Assembly (NCBI GenBank): GCA_965279065.1
Contig: OZ257134.1
Location: forward strand, 2,356,001-2,420,000
DNA: 64,000 bases
Direction: 5' to 3'
Source: JAKAXS01 sp965279065
GTDB taxonomy: Bacteria > Pseudomonadota > Alphaproteobacteria > Rhizobiales > Hyphomicrobiaceae
The notes beneath the pieces are model-generated. The model was not told the origin of the DNA, did not search any database, and saw only the letters and a list, made by a program, of their open reading frames with translations. Position 1 is the stretch's first letter. The number at the start of each line of letters is the position of its first letter. The position numbers and the translations under genes were made by a program. Shown in pieces: positions 34,441 to 44,177 of the stretch.

Positions 34441-36603
34441 TTAATTATCTGAGGGATTGCGAAGCAAACGCAGCGCATTGAGTGTTACGAGAACAGTCGC
34501 ACCCGTGTCGGCCAGGATCGCGGGCCACAGTCCCGTCACGCCAGCGATCGTAGTCACTAAAAACATCGCTTTAAGGCCCAACGCGATCCCGAGGTTTTGC
34601 CGAATGTTGGTCATGGTACGTCTGGAGAGCGCGATCATCTCGGCCACATCCTGAACCCGTCCGTGCAAAATTGCTGCATCCGCTGTTTCCAGCGCCACAT
34701 CTGTGCCGGACCCCATGGCGATCCCAACATCGGCAGCGGCAAGGGCGGGCGCGTCATTGATGCCATCTCCGACCTTGGCCACAATCAGGCCCCGCTGCTG
34801 CATCTCGCCGACAATCCTCTGCTTGTCCTCCGGCAGCAGCTCCGCGCGGACCTCAATGTCGAGCTGTTTGCCAATCGCCGAAGCGGTTCGACGGTTGTCC
34901 CCCGTCAACATCACGGTAGACACCCCGATGGCGGCGAGAGCCTGCAATCCACGTGTCGCATCCGCGCGCGGTTCGTCCCGCATGGCAAGGGCGCCCGCGA
35001 TAACATCACCCACGACGAGGACGGACACGGTTTTACCCTGGTCGTTCAAGGCTGCGATTGTGTCCGACTCTCTGTCCGACAGCGGCTGGCGCGCGTGGAC
35101 AGCCTGGGGCGATCCCAAAAAGACGTCGGCTTCGTCAATGCGCGCCACAACGCCTTTTCCCCCAAGGGCGCCACCGTCATCAGCACGGGGGACCGAAACA
35201 CGGTCAGACGCGGCCCTGGTGAGGATGGCGGTCGCCAAGGGGTGACTTGACCCTGCCTCAAGAGCGGCCGCATACCGGAGCACATCGTTCGCGGGCCAGC
35301 CGAAAGCCACCACATCCGTCACAACGGGCCGTCCTGAAGTCAAAGTCCCCGTCTTATCGAATGCAACCGCGGTCACCCGTCCGAGCCCTTCGAGCACGGC
35401 GCCACCTTTAAGCAGCAGCCCGCGCCTCGCACCCGCTGAGAGCGAGGCAGCGATGGCGGCCGGCGTCGAGATGACCAGGGCACAGGGACAGCCGATAAGC
35501 AAAATGGCGAGACCCTTGTAAACCCAGCCCTGCCAGTCTCCGCCAAGCAACAGCGGCGGCCCGATCGCGACCGCTGCCGCAACCAGAACAACGATCGGTG
35601 TGTAGTAACGCGAGAACCGATCGATGAAGCGCTCGGTCGGAGCTTTGCTCTCTTGCGCCGTCTCCACCAACGCGACAATCCGCGAGATCGTATTGTCGGA
35701 TGACGCGGCCGTGACGCGAACGCGCAGGACACCCTCAAGATTGACCGTCCCCGCGAACACGGGCGCATCTCTGCCCTTCGAGACGGGAACGCTCTCCCCG
35801 GTCACGGCCGATTCGTCGATGGCGCCCGACCCCGACAGGATGACCCCATCAGCAGCGATGCGATCCCCCGGACGGACCATGATAACGTTGCCAACTGACA
35901 GTCCGGCCGCCTGCACCTGGCTTGTCCTGCCATCACGTTCCAGAAGCGCGGTTGCGGGAACCAGATTGATGAGCGCCTTGATGCTGTCTCTTGCCTTTCC
36001 TGCGGCGACACCCTCGAGCATTTCGCCAATCAAAAAGAGGAAGACGACTGCGGCTGCCTCTTCCGAGGCCCCAATCATCAGCGCCCCCAAGGCGGCGATG
36101 GTCATCAGCATTTCGATTGAGAAGGGCGTGCCTGCCAGGGCTGCGGCGATGGCGCGACGCGCGATGGGGATCAACCCAACGAGAACGGCCAGGGTAAAGG
36201 GCCACGGTGCCAACTGCGGCTCCAATGCAGTGGAGACGTAGGCCAAGATGAAAGCCGCACCGCTCGCAATGGCCAATTGCACGCGCGGGATGCGCCACCA
36301 GGCCATGGCGCGAGTGGTGCTATTTCCTTGTGATGCTGCATCGGTCTCCTTACTGCCGCCGCTCAGGGCAACCGAGGCCGTATATCCAAGATTAGTAAGC
36401 TGCTCGACGATGGACTGTGTGACCAACGGCGCGTCTTGGTGCGTCACGCGCATCGTTCCGGCACTGACCGAAATATCGACCTGTGACACGCCTGGTAGGC
36501 GTTGAACGGCGGTCGAGATCTTGCTGGCGCATCCCGCGCAATCCATGCCCCCCACTTGGAACTTGGTCTGGGCGGTCCCGGCTATCTGATTTTCTTGCTG
36601 CAT
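34441..36603 (-). CDS. Zn/Cd/Pb-type P1B ATPase
   Basis: 720 residues, ZntA/CadA-like. In order: heavy-metal-associated domain with GMDCAGC (about 19-25), TGES actuator (ESAVTGESVPVSKG), the CPC metal site (LIGCPCALVIS), phosphorylation site FDKTGTLTSG, HP dipeptide in SSHPLATAIL, hinge VGDGINDAPALA, and a last membrane segment with LADTGATVLVTLNALRLL, the pattern of the Zn/Cd/Pb subgroup. Exports these cations from the cytoplasm using ATP. A MerR-type operator precedes it. With the -10 only seven bases before the ATG and no Shine-Dalgarno, its mRNA may be leaderless. Confidence 0.93.
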   Translation of the reverse strand: MQQENQIAGTAQTKFQVGGMDCAGCASKISTAVQRLPGVSQVDISVSAGTMRVTHQDAPLVTQSIVEQLTNLGYTASVALSGGSKETDAASQGNSTTRAMAWWRIPRVQLAIASGAAFILAYVSTALEPQLAPWPFTLAVLVGLIPIARRAIAAALAGTPFSIEMLMTIAALGALMIGASEEAAAVVFLFLIGEMLEGVAAGKARDSIKALINLVPATALLERDGRTSQVQAAGLSVGNVIMVRPGDRIAADGVILSGSGAIDESAVTGESVPVSKGRDAPVFAGTVNLEGVLRVRVTAASSDNTISRIVALVETAQESKAPTERFIDRFSRYYTPIVVLVAAAVAIGPPLLLGGDWQGWVYKGLAILLIGCPCALVISTPAAIAASLSAGARRGLLLKGGAVLEGLGRVTAVAFDKTGTLTSGRPVVTDVVAFGWPANDVLRYAAALEAGSSHPLATAILTRAASDRVSVPRADDGGALGGKGVVARIDEADVFLGSPQAVHARQPLSDRESDTIAALNDQGKTVSVLVVGDVIAGALAMRDEPRADATRGLQALAAIGVSTVMLTGDNRRTASAIGKQLDIEVRAELLPEDKQRIVGEMQQRGLIVAKVGDGINDAPALAAADVGIAMGSGTDVALETADAAILHGRVQDVAEMIALSRRTMTNIRQNLGIALGLKAMFLVTTIAGVTGLWPAILADTGATVLVTLNALRLLRNPSDN

Positions 36604-36609
36604 GCTTGG

Positions 36610-36640
36610 ACGCTACATCCTCTAGCGACTAGAGGAGCAA
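36610..36640 (-). promoter_or_regulatory. MerR-type promoter/operator of the P-type ATPase
   Basis: On the minus strand: -35 TTGCTC (36640-36635), a 19-bp spacer holding the palindrome CCTCTAGTCGCTAGAGG (36635-36619), and a weak -10 TAGCGT (36615-36610). An overlong spacer with a central dyad is the hallmark of MerR-family activation. The element is nearly identical to the one before the cation diffusion facilitator at 45230-45260, so one regulator probably controls both. Confidence 0.75.
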
Positions 36641-36680
36641 GCCTTTCCTCTCAAATGTCTGCCGGGAACTCAGGGGTCGT

Positions 36681-37223
36681 TCAACGGGGCCGCGTGGCCT
36701 GTTTCTTTTGATCTTCCGCGAGGGCTGCAGCTCGTCTCAGGTCAATGACCGCGTCTTCAATCCGACCTGAAGACCGGTACGCCAACCCGCGATGAAAATA
36801 AGCTCTGGGAGCCAGGGGATCGAGAGTGATGGCAACAGAGTAGTCGGCAATCGACCGTTCGAAGTCCGACTTCGCATCGTGCGCAAGGGCACGGTTAAAG
36901 TAATAGATGGCTTGGAGCGGCTCGAGCTTGATGGCTTCGGTTGCCGCCGCGATTGCATCATCGACTCTGCGCATCATCAAGTAGGCTGCGGACAGGTTCG
37001 AATGAGGTTCCCCGGACCTCGGATCGATCCGGATGGCCGCTTTGCAATCCTCCACGGCCAATTCAAACTTCTGATCCACGATATGTCGAACGCACCAAAT
37101 CCGCACCAAGGGCCCCGGCAAATGGCCGTGGTCCGGTGAAAATGTGCCACCGCCCGCCGTTTGACCGAACGCCACGCCTGTCGCGAGACATACGAAACAG
37201 ACGGTGAGCAAGGTGCTGTGCAT
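36681..37223 (-). CDS. Exported tetratricopeptide-repeat protein of RND operon 2
   Basis: 180 residues from ATG 37223 with signal peptide LLTVCFVCLATGVAFG. Three TPR units follow (AVEDCKAAIRIDPRSGEPHS, AIAAATEAIKLEPLQAIYYF, SIADYSVAITLDPLAPRAYF). It starts 13 bases after the czcA-type gene ends, as the last gene of operon 2. Likely a periplasmic scaffold for protein contacts; partner unknown. Confidence 0.75.
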   Translation of the reverse strand: MHSTLLTVCFVCLATGVAFGQTAGGGTFSPDHGHLPGPLVRIWCVRHIVDQKFELAVEDCKAAIRIDPRSGEPHSNLSAAYLMMRRVDDAIAAATEAIKLEPLQAIYYFNRALAHDAKSDFERSIADYSVAITLDPLAPRAYFHRGLAYRSSGRIEDAVIDLRRAAALAEDQKKQATRPR

Positions 37224-37236
37224 CGTTTTAACAACC

Positions 37237-40200
37237 TTAGCGGCCTTGATGGCCCATGGCGGGCGTAGCCCGACCCTCAAGACGTTCGACCTCCCTCACC
37301 TTGGCGGGGAACCACGTGTAAAGGACGGGAAGCACGATCAGCGTCAGCAACGTCGATGTCACCAGCCCGCCGACGACCACGGTGGCGAGTGGCCGCTGGA
37401 CTTCGGAGCCTATGCCTGTCGCCAACAGCAGCGGAATCAACCCCAGGCTTGCCACCGTGGCCGTCATCATGACGGGCCGCAGCCGCAGCATTGCACCTTC
37501 GATCACCGCTTGCTCGACGGGGAGGCCCTCTGCGACCAGCTGATTAAAGTAGGACACCATTACCACGCCGTTCAAAACAGCCACGCCGAAAAGGGCGATA
37601 AATCCCACCGAAGACGGGACGCTTAAAAATTGGCCCGAGAAGAGCAGCGCAAAGACACCACCTATCAGCGCAAACGGCACGTTCAAGATGATCAGGGCGG
37701 CGTTCTGGAACGAGTCGAAAGACATATAAAGCAGTAGGAAAATCATCCCGAGGCATATGGGGACAACCACCATCAACGTCTTTTGAGCGCGCTGTTGGTT
37801 CTCAAACTGTCCGCCCCAGGTGACGAAGTATCCGGCCGGCAACTTGACCTTTTCTGCCACGAGCTTTTGAGCTTCTTCCACAAAGCCGCCCATATCGCGT
37901 CCGCGCACGTTGCCTTGGATGACGATGCGCCGCTGCGCATCCTCGCGGCTTACGGTCGGGGGGCCCTCGACGATCTTGATGTCAGCGACGCGCGAGAGGG
38001 GGACTCGCAATCCCTGCGGCGTCGTCACCCACAAGTTACCAATGGCCTCGACATCGGAACGGTAACGCTCCGCCACACGGAGATAGATGGAGTAACGGCG
38101 CTGGCCATCGAGCACATCCGTCACATCCTCTCCACCCACGGCCGTGGACACCACGTCCATGACATCGCCGACGTTGAGCCCATAGCGGGCGACCTCGTTC
38201 CGGTCTGCCTTGACCACCACCTGCGCTTCGCCGCTAACTTGTTCCATCTGGACGTCCGCAGCGCCTTTGACACCATTGAGGACCGCTTCGATCTCCCGCC
38301 CTTTGGCTTCAAGAACCGCCAGGTCCTCCCCAAAGAGCTTGACCGCAAGTTGGGCCTTGACGCCCGACAGCAGCTCGTCGACCCGGTTTGCAATCGGCTG
38401 TGAGAAGTTGAGCGCGATGCCCGGGTGGACCGACAGGGCTTTGGTCATAATTCCGATCAGCTCGGGGCGCGTCGACGCCGTGGTCCATTCCGCTTGAGGC
38501 TTAAGACCGACCCACATTTCGTTGTTGTTGAGTGCCTCGGGGTCGCCGCCCAATTCCGGGCGACCAATCTGGCTGATCGCGTAGGTGACCTCGGGGTATT
38601 GTTTCACAAGGCGTTCCATGCGGGCACCGATGCGCAGGGACTCGTCAATGGAGATGCTGGGGTTCATCGTCACCCGTATCGAAAGGGTACCTTCGTCAAG
38701 CTCAGGCACGAACTCCGTGCCGAGGCGCGGAACGACAGCAACCATCGCCGCCAAAGCCAAAAGGGCGATGCCAAGCACGACGAACCGCCGCCGCAACGCA
38801 AAGTGCAGCACGGGCTCGTAGACATACTTGAGACCTCGGACCAGAAAACTATCGTCCTCGCTCATTTTGCCGGTGAACACGATCGAGGAAAGGACCGGAA
38901 CGATTGTCAGCGCGACCACCAACGATCCCAACATCGCAAACGCGACGACGAAGGCCATCGGACTGAAGAGCTTGCCTTCGACGCCTTGCAGGGTGAACAA
39001 CGGCAGGAAAACCACGATGATGATGAGGACTGCAAAGAAGATGGGCTGCGCGACCTCTTGCGCGGCATGAACCACCCGGTAGGCGAGGGGGGTCGCTTTT
39101 TGATCGGGTTCGGAGAGGTGGCGCATGATGTTTTCAACCATCACCAGCGATCCATCTACCATCATGCCGATGCCGATCGCGAGGCCTCCCAGGGATTGAA
39201 GGTTCGCCGACAGGCCGTACCAGCGCATCATGATGACCGCGACAAGCATGGACAAGGGTATGGAAACAAGGACCACCAGGGCGGATCGGATGTTCCAGAG
39301 GAATAGGAACAGCACGATCACGATCAGAACTGCGGCTTCGGTCAAAGCTTTGATCACCGTATCGACAGCCTTCTCGATCAGATCGGACTGGTCGTAGACG
39401 GGCTCGATTTTCACGCCTTCTGGCAGCACCTTCTGAACGGCCTCCACCTTCTTGCGTAAACCGGCGATGACCGTGTTGGTATTGGCGCCTTTCAGCTGAA
39501 GCACCACGCCCATGACGACTTCGCCGTTCCCGTCTTTCGACACGGCGCCCTGGCGGATCTCAGCCCCATACTCGACGTCGGCGACGTCGCGCACGTAAAC
39601 CGGAACGCCGTTCTCCGACTTGAGAACGATATTTTCAATATCGAGGAGACCCTCGCGACCGCCGCGGATAAGGCCCTCGCCGCGCACCACCAACTGTTCT
39701 TGCGATCCCTCAAGATACCAACCGCCGGCATTGGTGTTATTGCCCTTCAGCGCGGTTCTAAGGTCCGCGAGACTCAGATTGTAACCGACCAGCCTGTTGG
39801 GATTGACGCGGACCTGATACTGCCGCACGTCACCGCCGAAGCTCAGAACGTCGGTCACACCGGGGACGGTCCGAAGTTGGAACTTCACGAGCGAGTCGTT
39901 GATCGACCGCAGTTCCATGGGATCGAGCGTGGGGCTGGTCAGGATATATTTATAGATCTGGCCCAAACCCGTCGTGATCGGGCCGACTTCCGGGGATCCC
40001 AGGCCGTTGGGGATGCGCTCCTTGGCCGTTGCAAGGCGTTCAACCACCAGCTGACGCGCGAAATACGTGTCGACGTTATCTTCAAAAACTACGGTGACGA
40101 CTGAGAGGCCCGTCTTCGAAATGGACCGAACCTGGGTAAGGCCCGGCAGCCCACTCATCACTGACTCGACCGGGAAGGTGATCAGTTTCTCGACTTCGAC

Positions 40201-40374
40201 CGCCGCCAAGCCCGGTGCGGCGGTGTTGATCTGAACCTGAATATTCGTGACGTCGGGAAACGCGTCTAGGTTCAGCTTCAGAGCAGAGGCTGCGCCGAAG
40301 GCTAATACCCCGAGCGCGCCCAGGATAACGAGCAAGCGATGGGCAACGGCGCGCTCAATGAGTGTGTTGATCAT
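37237..40374 (-). CDS. HME-RND efflux pump, copy 2, divergent signature
   Basis: 1045 residues, full length HME-RND pump (INTLIERAVAHRLLVILGAL at the start). The helix-4 region reads SLGGLAIGIGMMVDGSLVMV, not the DFGxxxDGA form seen in the other two copies of this window. That stretch is set in the same alignment position and normally correlates with substrate class, so a different metal range is likely but not defined here. Operon: small exported protein, CzcC-type, CzcB-type, this pump, TPR protein. Confidence 0.9.
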   Translation of the reverse strand: MINTLIERAVAHRLLVILGALGVLAFGAASALKLNLDAFPDVTNIQVQINTAAPGLAAVEVEKLITFPVESVMSGLPGLTQVRSISKTGLSVVTVVFEDNVDTYFARQLVVERLATAKERIPNGLGSPEVGPITTGLGQIYKYILTSPTLDPMELRSINDSLVKFQLRTVPGVTDVLSFGGDVRQYQVRVNPNRLVGYNLSLADLRTALKGNNTNAGGWYLEGSQEQLVVRGEGLIRGGREGLLDIENIVLKSENGVPVYVRDVADVEYGAEIRQGAVSKDGNGEVVMGVVLQLKGANTNTVIAGLRKKVEAVQKVLPEGVKIEPVYDQSDLIEKAVDTVIKALTEAAVLIVIVLFLFLWNIRSALVVLVSIPLSMLVAVIMMRWYGLSANLQSLGGLAIGIGMMVDGSLVMVENIMRHLSEPDQKATPLAYRVVHAAQEVAQPIFFAVLIIIVVFLPLFTLQGVEGKLFSPMAFVVAFAMLGSLVVALTIVPVLSSIVFTGKMSEDDSFLVRGLKYVYEPVLHFALRRRFVVLGIALLALAAMVAVVPRLGTEFVPELDEGTLSIRVTMNPSISIDESLRIGARMERLVKQYPEVTYAISQIGRPELGGDPEALNNNEMWVGLKPQAEWTTASTRPELIGIMTKALSVHPGIALNFSQPIANRVDELLSGVKAQLAVKLFGEDLAVLEAKGREIEAVLNGVKGAADVQMEQVSGEAQVVVKADRNEVARYGLNVGDVMDVVSTAVGGEDVTDVLDGQRRYSIYLRVAERYRSDVEAIGNLWVTTPQGLRVPLSRVADIKIVEGPPTVSREDAQRRIVIQGNVRGRDMGGFVEEAQKLVAEKVKLPAGYFVTWGGQFENQQRAQKTLMVVVPICLGMIFLLLYMSFDSFQNAALIILNVPFALIGGVFALLFSGQFLSVPSSVGFIALFGVAVLNGVVMVSYFNQLVAEGLPVEQAVIEGAMLRLRPVMMTATVASLGLIPLLLATGIGSEVQRPLATVVVGGLVTSTLLTLIVLPVLYTWFPAKVREVERLEGRATPAMGHQGR

Positions 40375-40404
40375 GATTGTCTACGCCCTCTGGCAGCCGT
40401 TGAA

Positions 40405-41586
40405 TCACTCTTCGGCGAAGCTGCTCTTTTCGAGCTCGGATTTGAGGATGAAACTGCCGTTGGTAACGACACTCTCGCCCGCCTTCAGGCCGTCAACGAT
40501 TTCAACCGTCTCCGGAGACTTCTCGCCAAGCTTCACTTCGCGGCGCTCAAAGACGCCTTCCGCGGATTTGACGAAGACGATCGATCCGGTCTTTTGGCGC
40601 TGCACGGCGGCCGTCGGCACGCTAAGGCCACTCTCGTTGGTCACCACCTTCACCGCAACGGTCGCAAAGCTACCGGGTGTCAGCAGACCTTCGCTGTTGT
40701 CGAGCTCGATGCGAACCTCGAGCGTACGTGTTTTTGGATCAAGAACCGCCGCCACCCAGGTTATCGGACCGGAGAAATTGCGGTTGGGATAGGCGCGAAC
40801 GGTCACTGTCGCAGCCTGGCCAACCTTGATGCGGGCTATATCTTTCTCGAAGACGTTAGCGATCACCCACACGTTCTTTAGGTCGGCGATCTTGAACAGC
40901 GGGCTTTGGTCAGTGACCTGGTCACCCAGGGCGATGCGCTTTTCGATGATGGTCCCGTCGAAAGGGGCGTTGACCTGTACGCCCACTACGGCTCCGGTTG
41001 CGTGCTCGGTTGTTGCTTTGTGGGTGGATTCAAGAAGCTTGAGCTTTTGTTCGGCCGCCTGGAGTTCCGCCAGAGTTTCGTTCGCCCCCGCTTTGGCCGC
41101 GAGATATTCCTGCTCCGACGTCGCCTTCTTGTTCCAAAGCGTTTCTTCCCGCGTGAGCTGCACAGTCGCGAGGTCAGCTTTGGATTTCGCGGTGGCGAAG
41201 GTGGACTCCGCCTCCGCAAGCTCCCGACTTGAAATCACCGCCATGGTTTCGTCAGCGCGAACCAGATCACCCAGGCTCTTTTTTATGGCGTTCACCACGC
41301 CCGCAGTCCTGGAGAGCACCTGGACCGTCTTGTCCTGATTGGCCGTAACTTCACCGTTGAGAACCAACTCAATGCCCAGCGGCCCGGCCTTGACCTCAGA
41401 TGTTTTGATGCCGACGAGCTTGGTCTGCTCAGGCGAAAGCTTTACTTCGTTGCTGACCGGCTCCTCGGCCTTTGACTCAGGGGCCGGCGCTGCCTCCTCG
41501 GCCCACGTAACTGAAGCGGCGCACACCACCGCTGATGCGAGCATCGCTGCCGCCGTGCGCGCACCCAACATGAAGCTAGGCATCAT
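40405..41586 (-). CDS. CzcB-type periplasmic adaptor, copy 2
   Basis: 393 residues. Signal peptide (AAAMLASAVVCAASVTWA), then an Ala/Pro/Glu-rich linker, and the adaptor core: KTVQVLSRTAGVVNAIKKSL, coiled-coil hairpin (about 120-200), VNAPFDGTIIEKRIALGDQV and beta-barrel segments. Lacks the long His-rich insert of copy 1. Its ATG overlaps the end of the upstream CzcC-type gene (41583-41586), showing translational coupling; 30 bases separate it from the pump. Confidence 0.9.
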   Translation of the reverse strand: MMPSFMLGARTAAAMLASAVVCAASVTWAEEAAPAPESKAEEPVSNEVKLSPEQTKLVGIKTSEVKAGPLGIELVLNGEVTANQDKTVQVLSRTAGVVNAIKKSLGDLVRADETMAVISSRELAEAESTFATAKSKADLATVQLTREETLWNKKATSEQEYLAAKAGANETLAELQAAEQKLKLLESTHKATTEHATGAVVGVQVNAPFDGTIIEKRIALGDQVTDQSPLFKIADLKNVWVIANVFEKDIARIKVGQAATVTVRAYPNRNFSGPITWVAAVLDPKTRTLEVRIELDNSEGLLTPGSFATVAVKVVTNESGLSVPTAAVQRQKTGSIVFVKSAEGVFERREVKLGEKSPETVEIVDGLKAGESVVTNGSFILKSELEKSSFAEE

Positions 41587-42959
41587 TCCAATCCCTCCAA
41601 CTGACGGCCGATGAGGGCCTCGACTTGTACCTTCGCTTTCAGGAACTCGGCGTGCGCGTTGACGAGGTCGAGCCGCACCTCGAAGAGCGTGCGCTGTGTA
41701 TCGAGGACATTGAGAAGGTCAAACTTGCCTTCGTCATAGGCCAGCTGCGTTTTGTTGAAGGCGTTCTCAGCAGCAGGCAGGACCTCGTTTTCCAGGGCCT
41801 TGGCTTCTGCCGCAGCAACCGCCAAGGCACCCAAGGCTTCGTAAAGCGAACTGGTCAGCTCAGTGCGGGCGTTTTGCTCGTCATGAGTCGCTTTGGCGAC
41901 CCGCCGTTCAGCGGCGGCAATATTCCCGTTGTTGCGGTCGAAGATCTGTAAGGGCATCGACACCGAAGCCACCATCGCCACGGAGTCAGACTCCTGCAGG
42001 GATCGCACGCCCGCGCCGACACGGATATCAGGCACGGCCTTGGCATGTTCGACATCGAGGATGGCGTAGCGTCGCCCGATCTCGTCATTCCACCGCGCAA
42101 CGGCGGGATTGCGATCGAGGTACGCTTTGACGGTCTCTACGGACGGCACAGCATGGGACCCATGCATCTTGCCAGTGACGCTGGTGAAGTCGACATGTTC
42201 CGCGCCCCACAGCGCGGACAAGCGACGGCGCAACGTCGTTTGCCGAACTTCTTCGGCCCTGAGCGCGGACTTCGCACGCGCCACTGCCACCCCGGAGCGG
42301 TCCCGCTCGATCGGGCTGGCCTTTCCGGCGTCAACTCGAGCGCCCACGCTGTTTCGGGTCTTTTCCGCAACCGTCACAAAATTCTGCAGAACCTTGATGC
42401 GCTCTTGCGCGGCCAAGGCATCAACGAAAAGTTCTGCCGCCTTGGTGATGACCTGGACGCGAGCGGTCTCATAATCCCAGCCGGCGACCGCCGCATCGAG
42501 GTGGGCGGAGCGGAGGCGCGCAATGCGCTTGTCTCCAAGCTCGACCAATTGGGAGATCTGAAGCGTTTCTTGGGCGCTTTGGAACCCCTTGGTGGCCTTG
42601 TTGCCACCGAAGTCCTCCAGCTCGAGGGCGAGTTCGGGATTGGGCTTAACAGCGGCCTGGGTTTCCTCGCCGTGCTTGGCTTCAATCTCGAGGAATGCGG
42701 ACTTCAGGCTGGGGTTGAACGTCACCGCACGGGTGATTGCATCCCCGATAGAGAGAACACCCGTCGGCGGAGGAGGCGGTTCGGCGCCGGGGACCCTGTG
42801 CCCCTCAATTGGGAGCTCTCTGCGAGGTAGATCCCGATCAGTGGCGTCGGGTCTATCCGCATACACGGAGGCTGTTGAGAGACGGGGGTCGCTCACACAG
42901 CCACCCACGGTGAAGCCGCCGAGGAGCAGGGCAAAGGAGAGGATTCGTCGCACAGGCAT
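41583..42959 (-). CDS. CzcC-type outer-membrane efflux lipoprotein, copy 2
   Basis: About 458 residues from ATG 42959: lipoprotein signal with GGFTVGGC, then the TolC-like fold (ITRAVTFNPSLKSAFLEIEA, AYDEGKFDLLNVLDTQRTLF). Strongly similar in layout to copy 1, including the linker RDLPRRELPIEG, so the two operons probably arose by duplication or from related donors. The in-frame start at 43022 adds 21 residues ahead of the signal and was rejected. Confidence 0.92.
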   Translation of the reverse strand: MPVRRILSFALLLGGFTVGGCVSDPRLSTASVYADRPDATDRDLPRRELPIEGHRVPGAEPPPPPTGVLSIGDAITRAVTFNPSLKSAFLEIEAKHGEETQAAVKPNPELALELEDFGGNKATKGFQSAQETLQISQLVELGDKRIARLRSAHLDAAVAGWDYETARVQVITKAAELFVDALAAQERIKVLQNFVTVAEKTRNSVGARVDAGKASPIERDRSGVAVARAKSALRAEEVRQTTLRRRLSALWGAEHVDFTSVTGKMHGSHAVPSVETVKAYLDRNPAVARWNDEIGRRYAILDVEHAKAVPDIRVGAGVRSLQESDSVAMVASVSMPLQIFDRNNGNIAAAERRVAKATHDEQNARTELTSSLYEALGALAVAAAEAKALENEVLPAAENAFNKTQLAYDEGKFDLLNVLDTQRTLFEVRLDLVNAHAEFLKAKVQVEALIGRQLEGLE

Positions 42960-43033
42960 GGTGGAGGTCCCGATCAAATAAGAAAGCCGCACAGCCGCAG
43001 GAACGGCGCGCGAAACATTCAAAATTGCGGGGC

Positions 43034-43444
43034 TTAAATGACCAGGACGACGGTCTTCAGCTCTCGAAGGAACGCTGAGGCGCTAAGGTCAGGCGGTGGA
43101 GCCGGCACGCTTGAGACAACGACCCCGTCGCTTGGCCAGCTGACACAAGGGACGGCAACTGTGTGCTCATCTGGCGCCGACGCCGTCAGAGCGTCGCTGA
43201 TGGTCTTGTGATGAGCACCGCAGACGGGCACCTGCTTTACCGATGCAGCAACCTGCACGGATTTTGCCAACTGCGTCGCATCAGCCGTGACTGGGTTCTG
43301 ACCGCTCGCCGTAAGGGAGGCATTGTCCGAGTGTACGGTGCCAGAGCTCGGACACCAGACCATGGCCATAGACGACAGCACGACCGCGTGGGCGATGAGG
43401 CCCACCAGCAGCGTGCACAGCGTCTTTTTGAAAGCTTTGGCCAT
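43034..43444 (-). CDS. Small exported Cys/His protein, TVVL-tail family (member 2)
   Basis: 136 residues: signal (LCTLLVGLIAHAVVLSSMA), MVWCPSSGTVHSD, then VPVCGAHHKT, and the end LRELKTVVLVI. It pairs closely with member 4 (61035-61439), which has WCPG-TTVHVD, SCGIHHR and LRHLRTIVLLI. It is the first gene of RND operon 2, 74 bases before the CzcC-type gene. No known domain; a periplasmic role in metal handling is inferred. Confidence 0.65.
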   Translation of the reverse strand: MAKAFKKTLCTLLVGLIAHAVVLSSMAMVWCPSSGTVHSDNASLTASGQNPVTADATQLAKSVQVAASVKQVPVCGAHHKTISDALTASAPDEHTVAVPCVSWPSDGVVVSSVPAPPPDLSASAFLRELKTVVLVI

Positions 43445-43450
43445 AGACAC

Positions 43451-43847
43451 CCGTCAACTCGTCCGAAAAGCCTTTAAACGCGTTTTAGAGCGGCGCTCCA
43501 TCGATTTCAGCAGACTGGCAGACTCGGAGCGACGCACTGGTGGCATTCCGGCCACTGAGCCGGATGAATCCGCGATTGTCCATCTTCGATTCAACGCCCC
43601 GAAGGTGAGCGAGCGCGAGGCCAGAGAACGGCATGCAACCAACACGCGGCTCGTAAGTTCTCACCCAGGTTACTAGAGCGGGTCGTGATCTCAAATGCAG
43701 TTGAAGTGAATGCGAGGTGAACGATTTTACCGTCTCCTATTCACAGCTCATAGCCTACGCTTCGCACTCATCTGAGTTCGGAAAAGAATGAATCCCGTGT
43801 CTCGGGCTAAGTCTAACGTGACGTAAGAAACAAAATCGGAGGAAATC
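43451..43847. other. Intergenic region between divergent genes
   Basis: 397 bases between RND operon 2 (leftward) and the His-rich exported protein gene (rightward). No reliable open frame, RNA gene or repeat was recognised; it presumably holds both promoters. Short open frames here have no signal or family character. Confidence 0.5.
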
Positions 43848-44093
43848 ATGTCTATGTCGAAAACCCTGTCCGCAGTTTGCGGAGCCGTTGCCTTCGGCTT
43901 CCTTGCCTTACCTGCGAGCGCTCTACCCATCAGTGGGAGTCACGGCTCATCTCCCACCGCTAACGTCTCTGGTCTGGTCCAAACCGTGGGCCACCACAAC
44001 TCTCGCCGCAGAGGCCATGGCATCCGCAAATTCTTCGGCGGCGGTCGTCATCACCGTGATCGCGGCCACCATCGCCGCAATCGGCACCATTGA
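43848..44093 (+). CDS. Small exported His/Arg-rich protein
   Basis: 81 residues: signal peptide (AVCGAVAFGFLALPASA), then a short linker and a C-terminal tail composed almost only of His, Arg and Gly, ending NRRRNRHH-like. GGAGG lies a few bases before the ATG, and a strong terminator follows, so it is a monocistronic, highly transcribed type of gene. Likely a periplasmic metal-binding buffer; His density supports Zn, Ni, Cu or Co binding. Confidence 0.7.
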   Translation: MSMSKTLSAVCGAVAFGFLALPASALPISGSHGSSPTANVSGLVQTVGHHNSRRRGHGIRKFFGGGRHHRDRGHHRRNRHH

Positions 44094-44117
44094 GTAGGTA
44101 ACTCCACGTTTGCTCCG

Positions 44118-44153
44118 AAGGCGGTATCGCTAACGCGATGCCGCCTTTCTTTT
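44118..44153 (+). terminator. Rho-independent terminator
   Basis: A 13-bp stem AAGGCGGTATCGC / GCGATGCCGCCTT with one wobble pair and a TAAC loop, followed by TCTTTT. It closes the small His-rich gene. Confidence 0.85.
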
Positions 44154-44177
44154 GGCCCCGGCCTCAACGCCGCCCAC

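Noticed and set aside
38425..39306. 293-codon plus-strand frame inside the second pump gene
   Set aside because: Antisense shadow; His/Arg/Asp-rich composition without motifs.
43454..43694. Short minus-strand frames between operon 2 and the His-rich gene
   Set aside because: No signal peptide, no ribosome site and no recognisable domain; region treated as intergenic.
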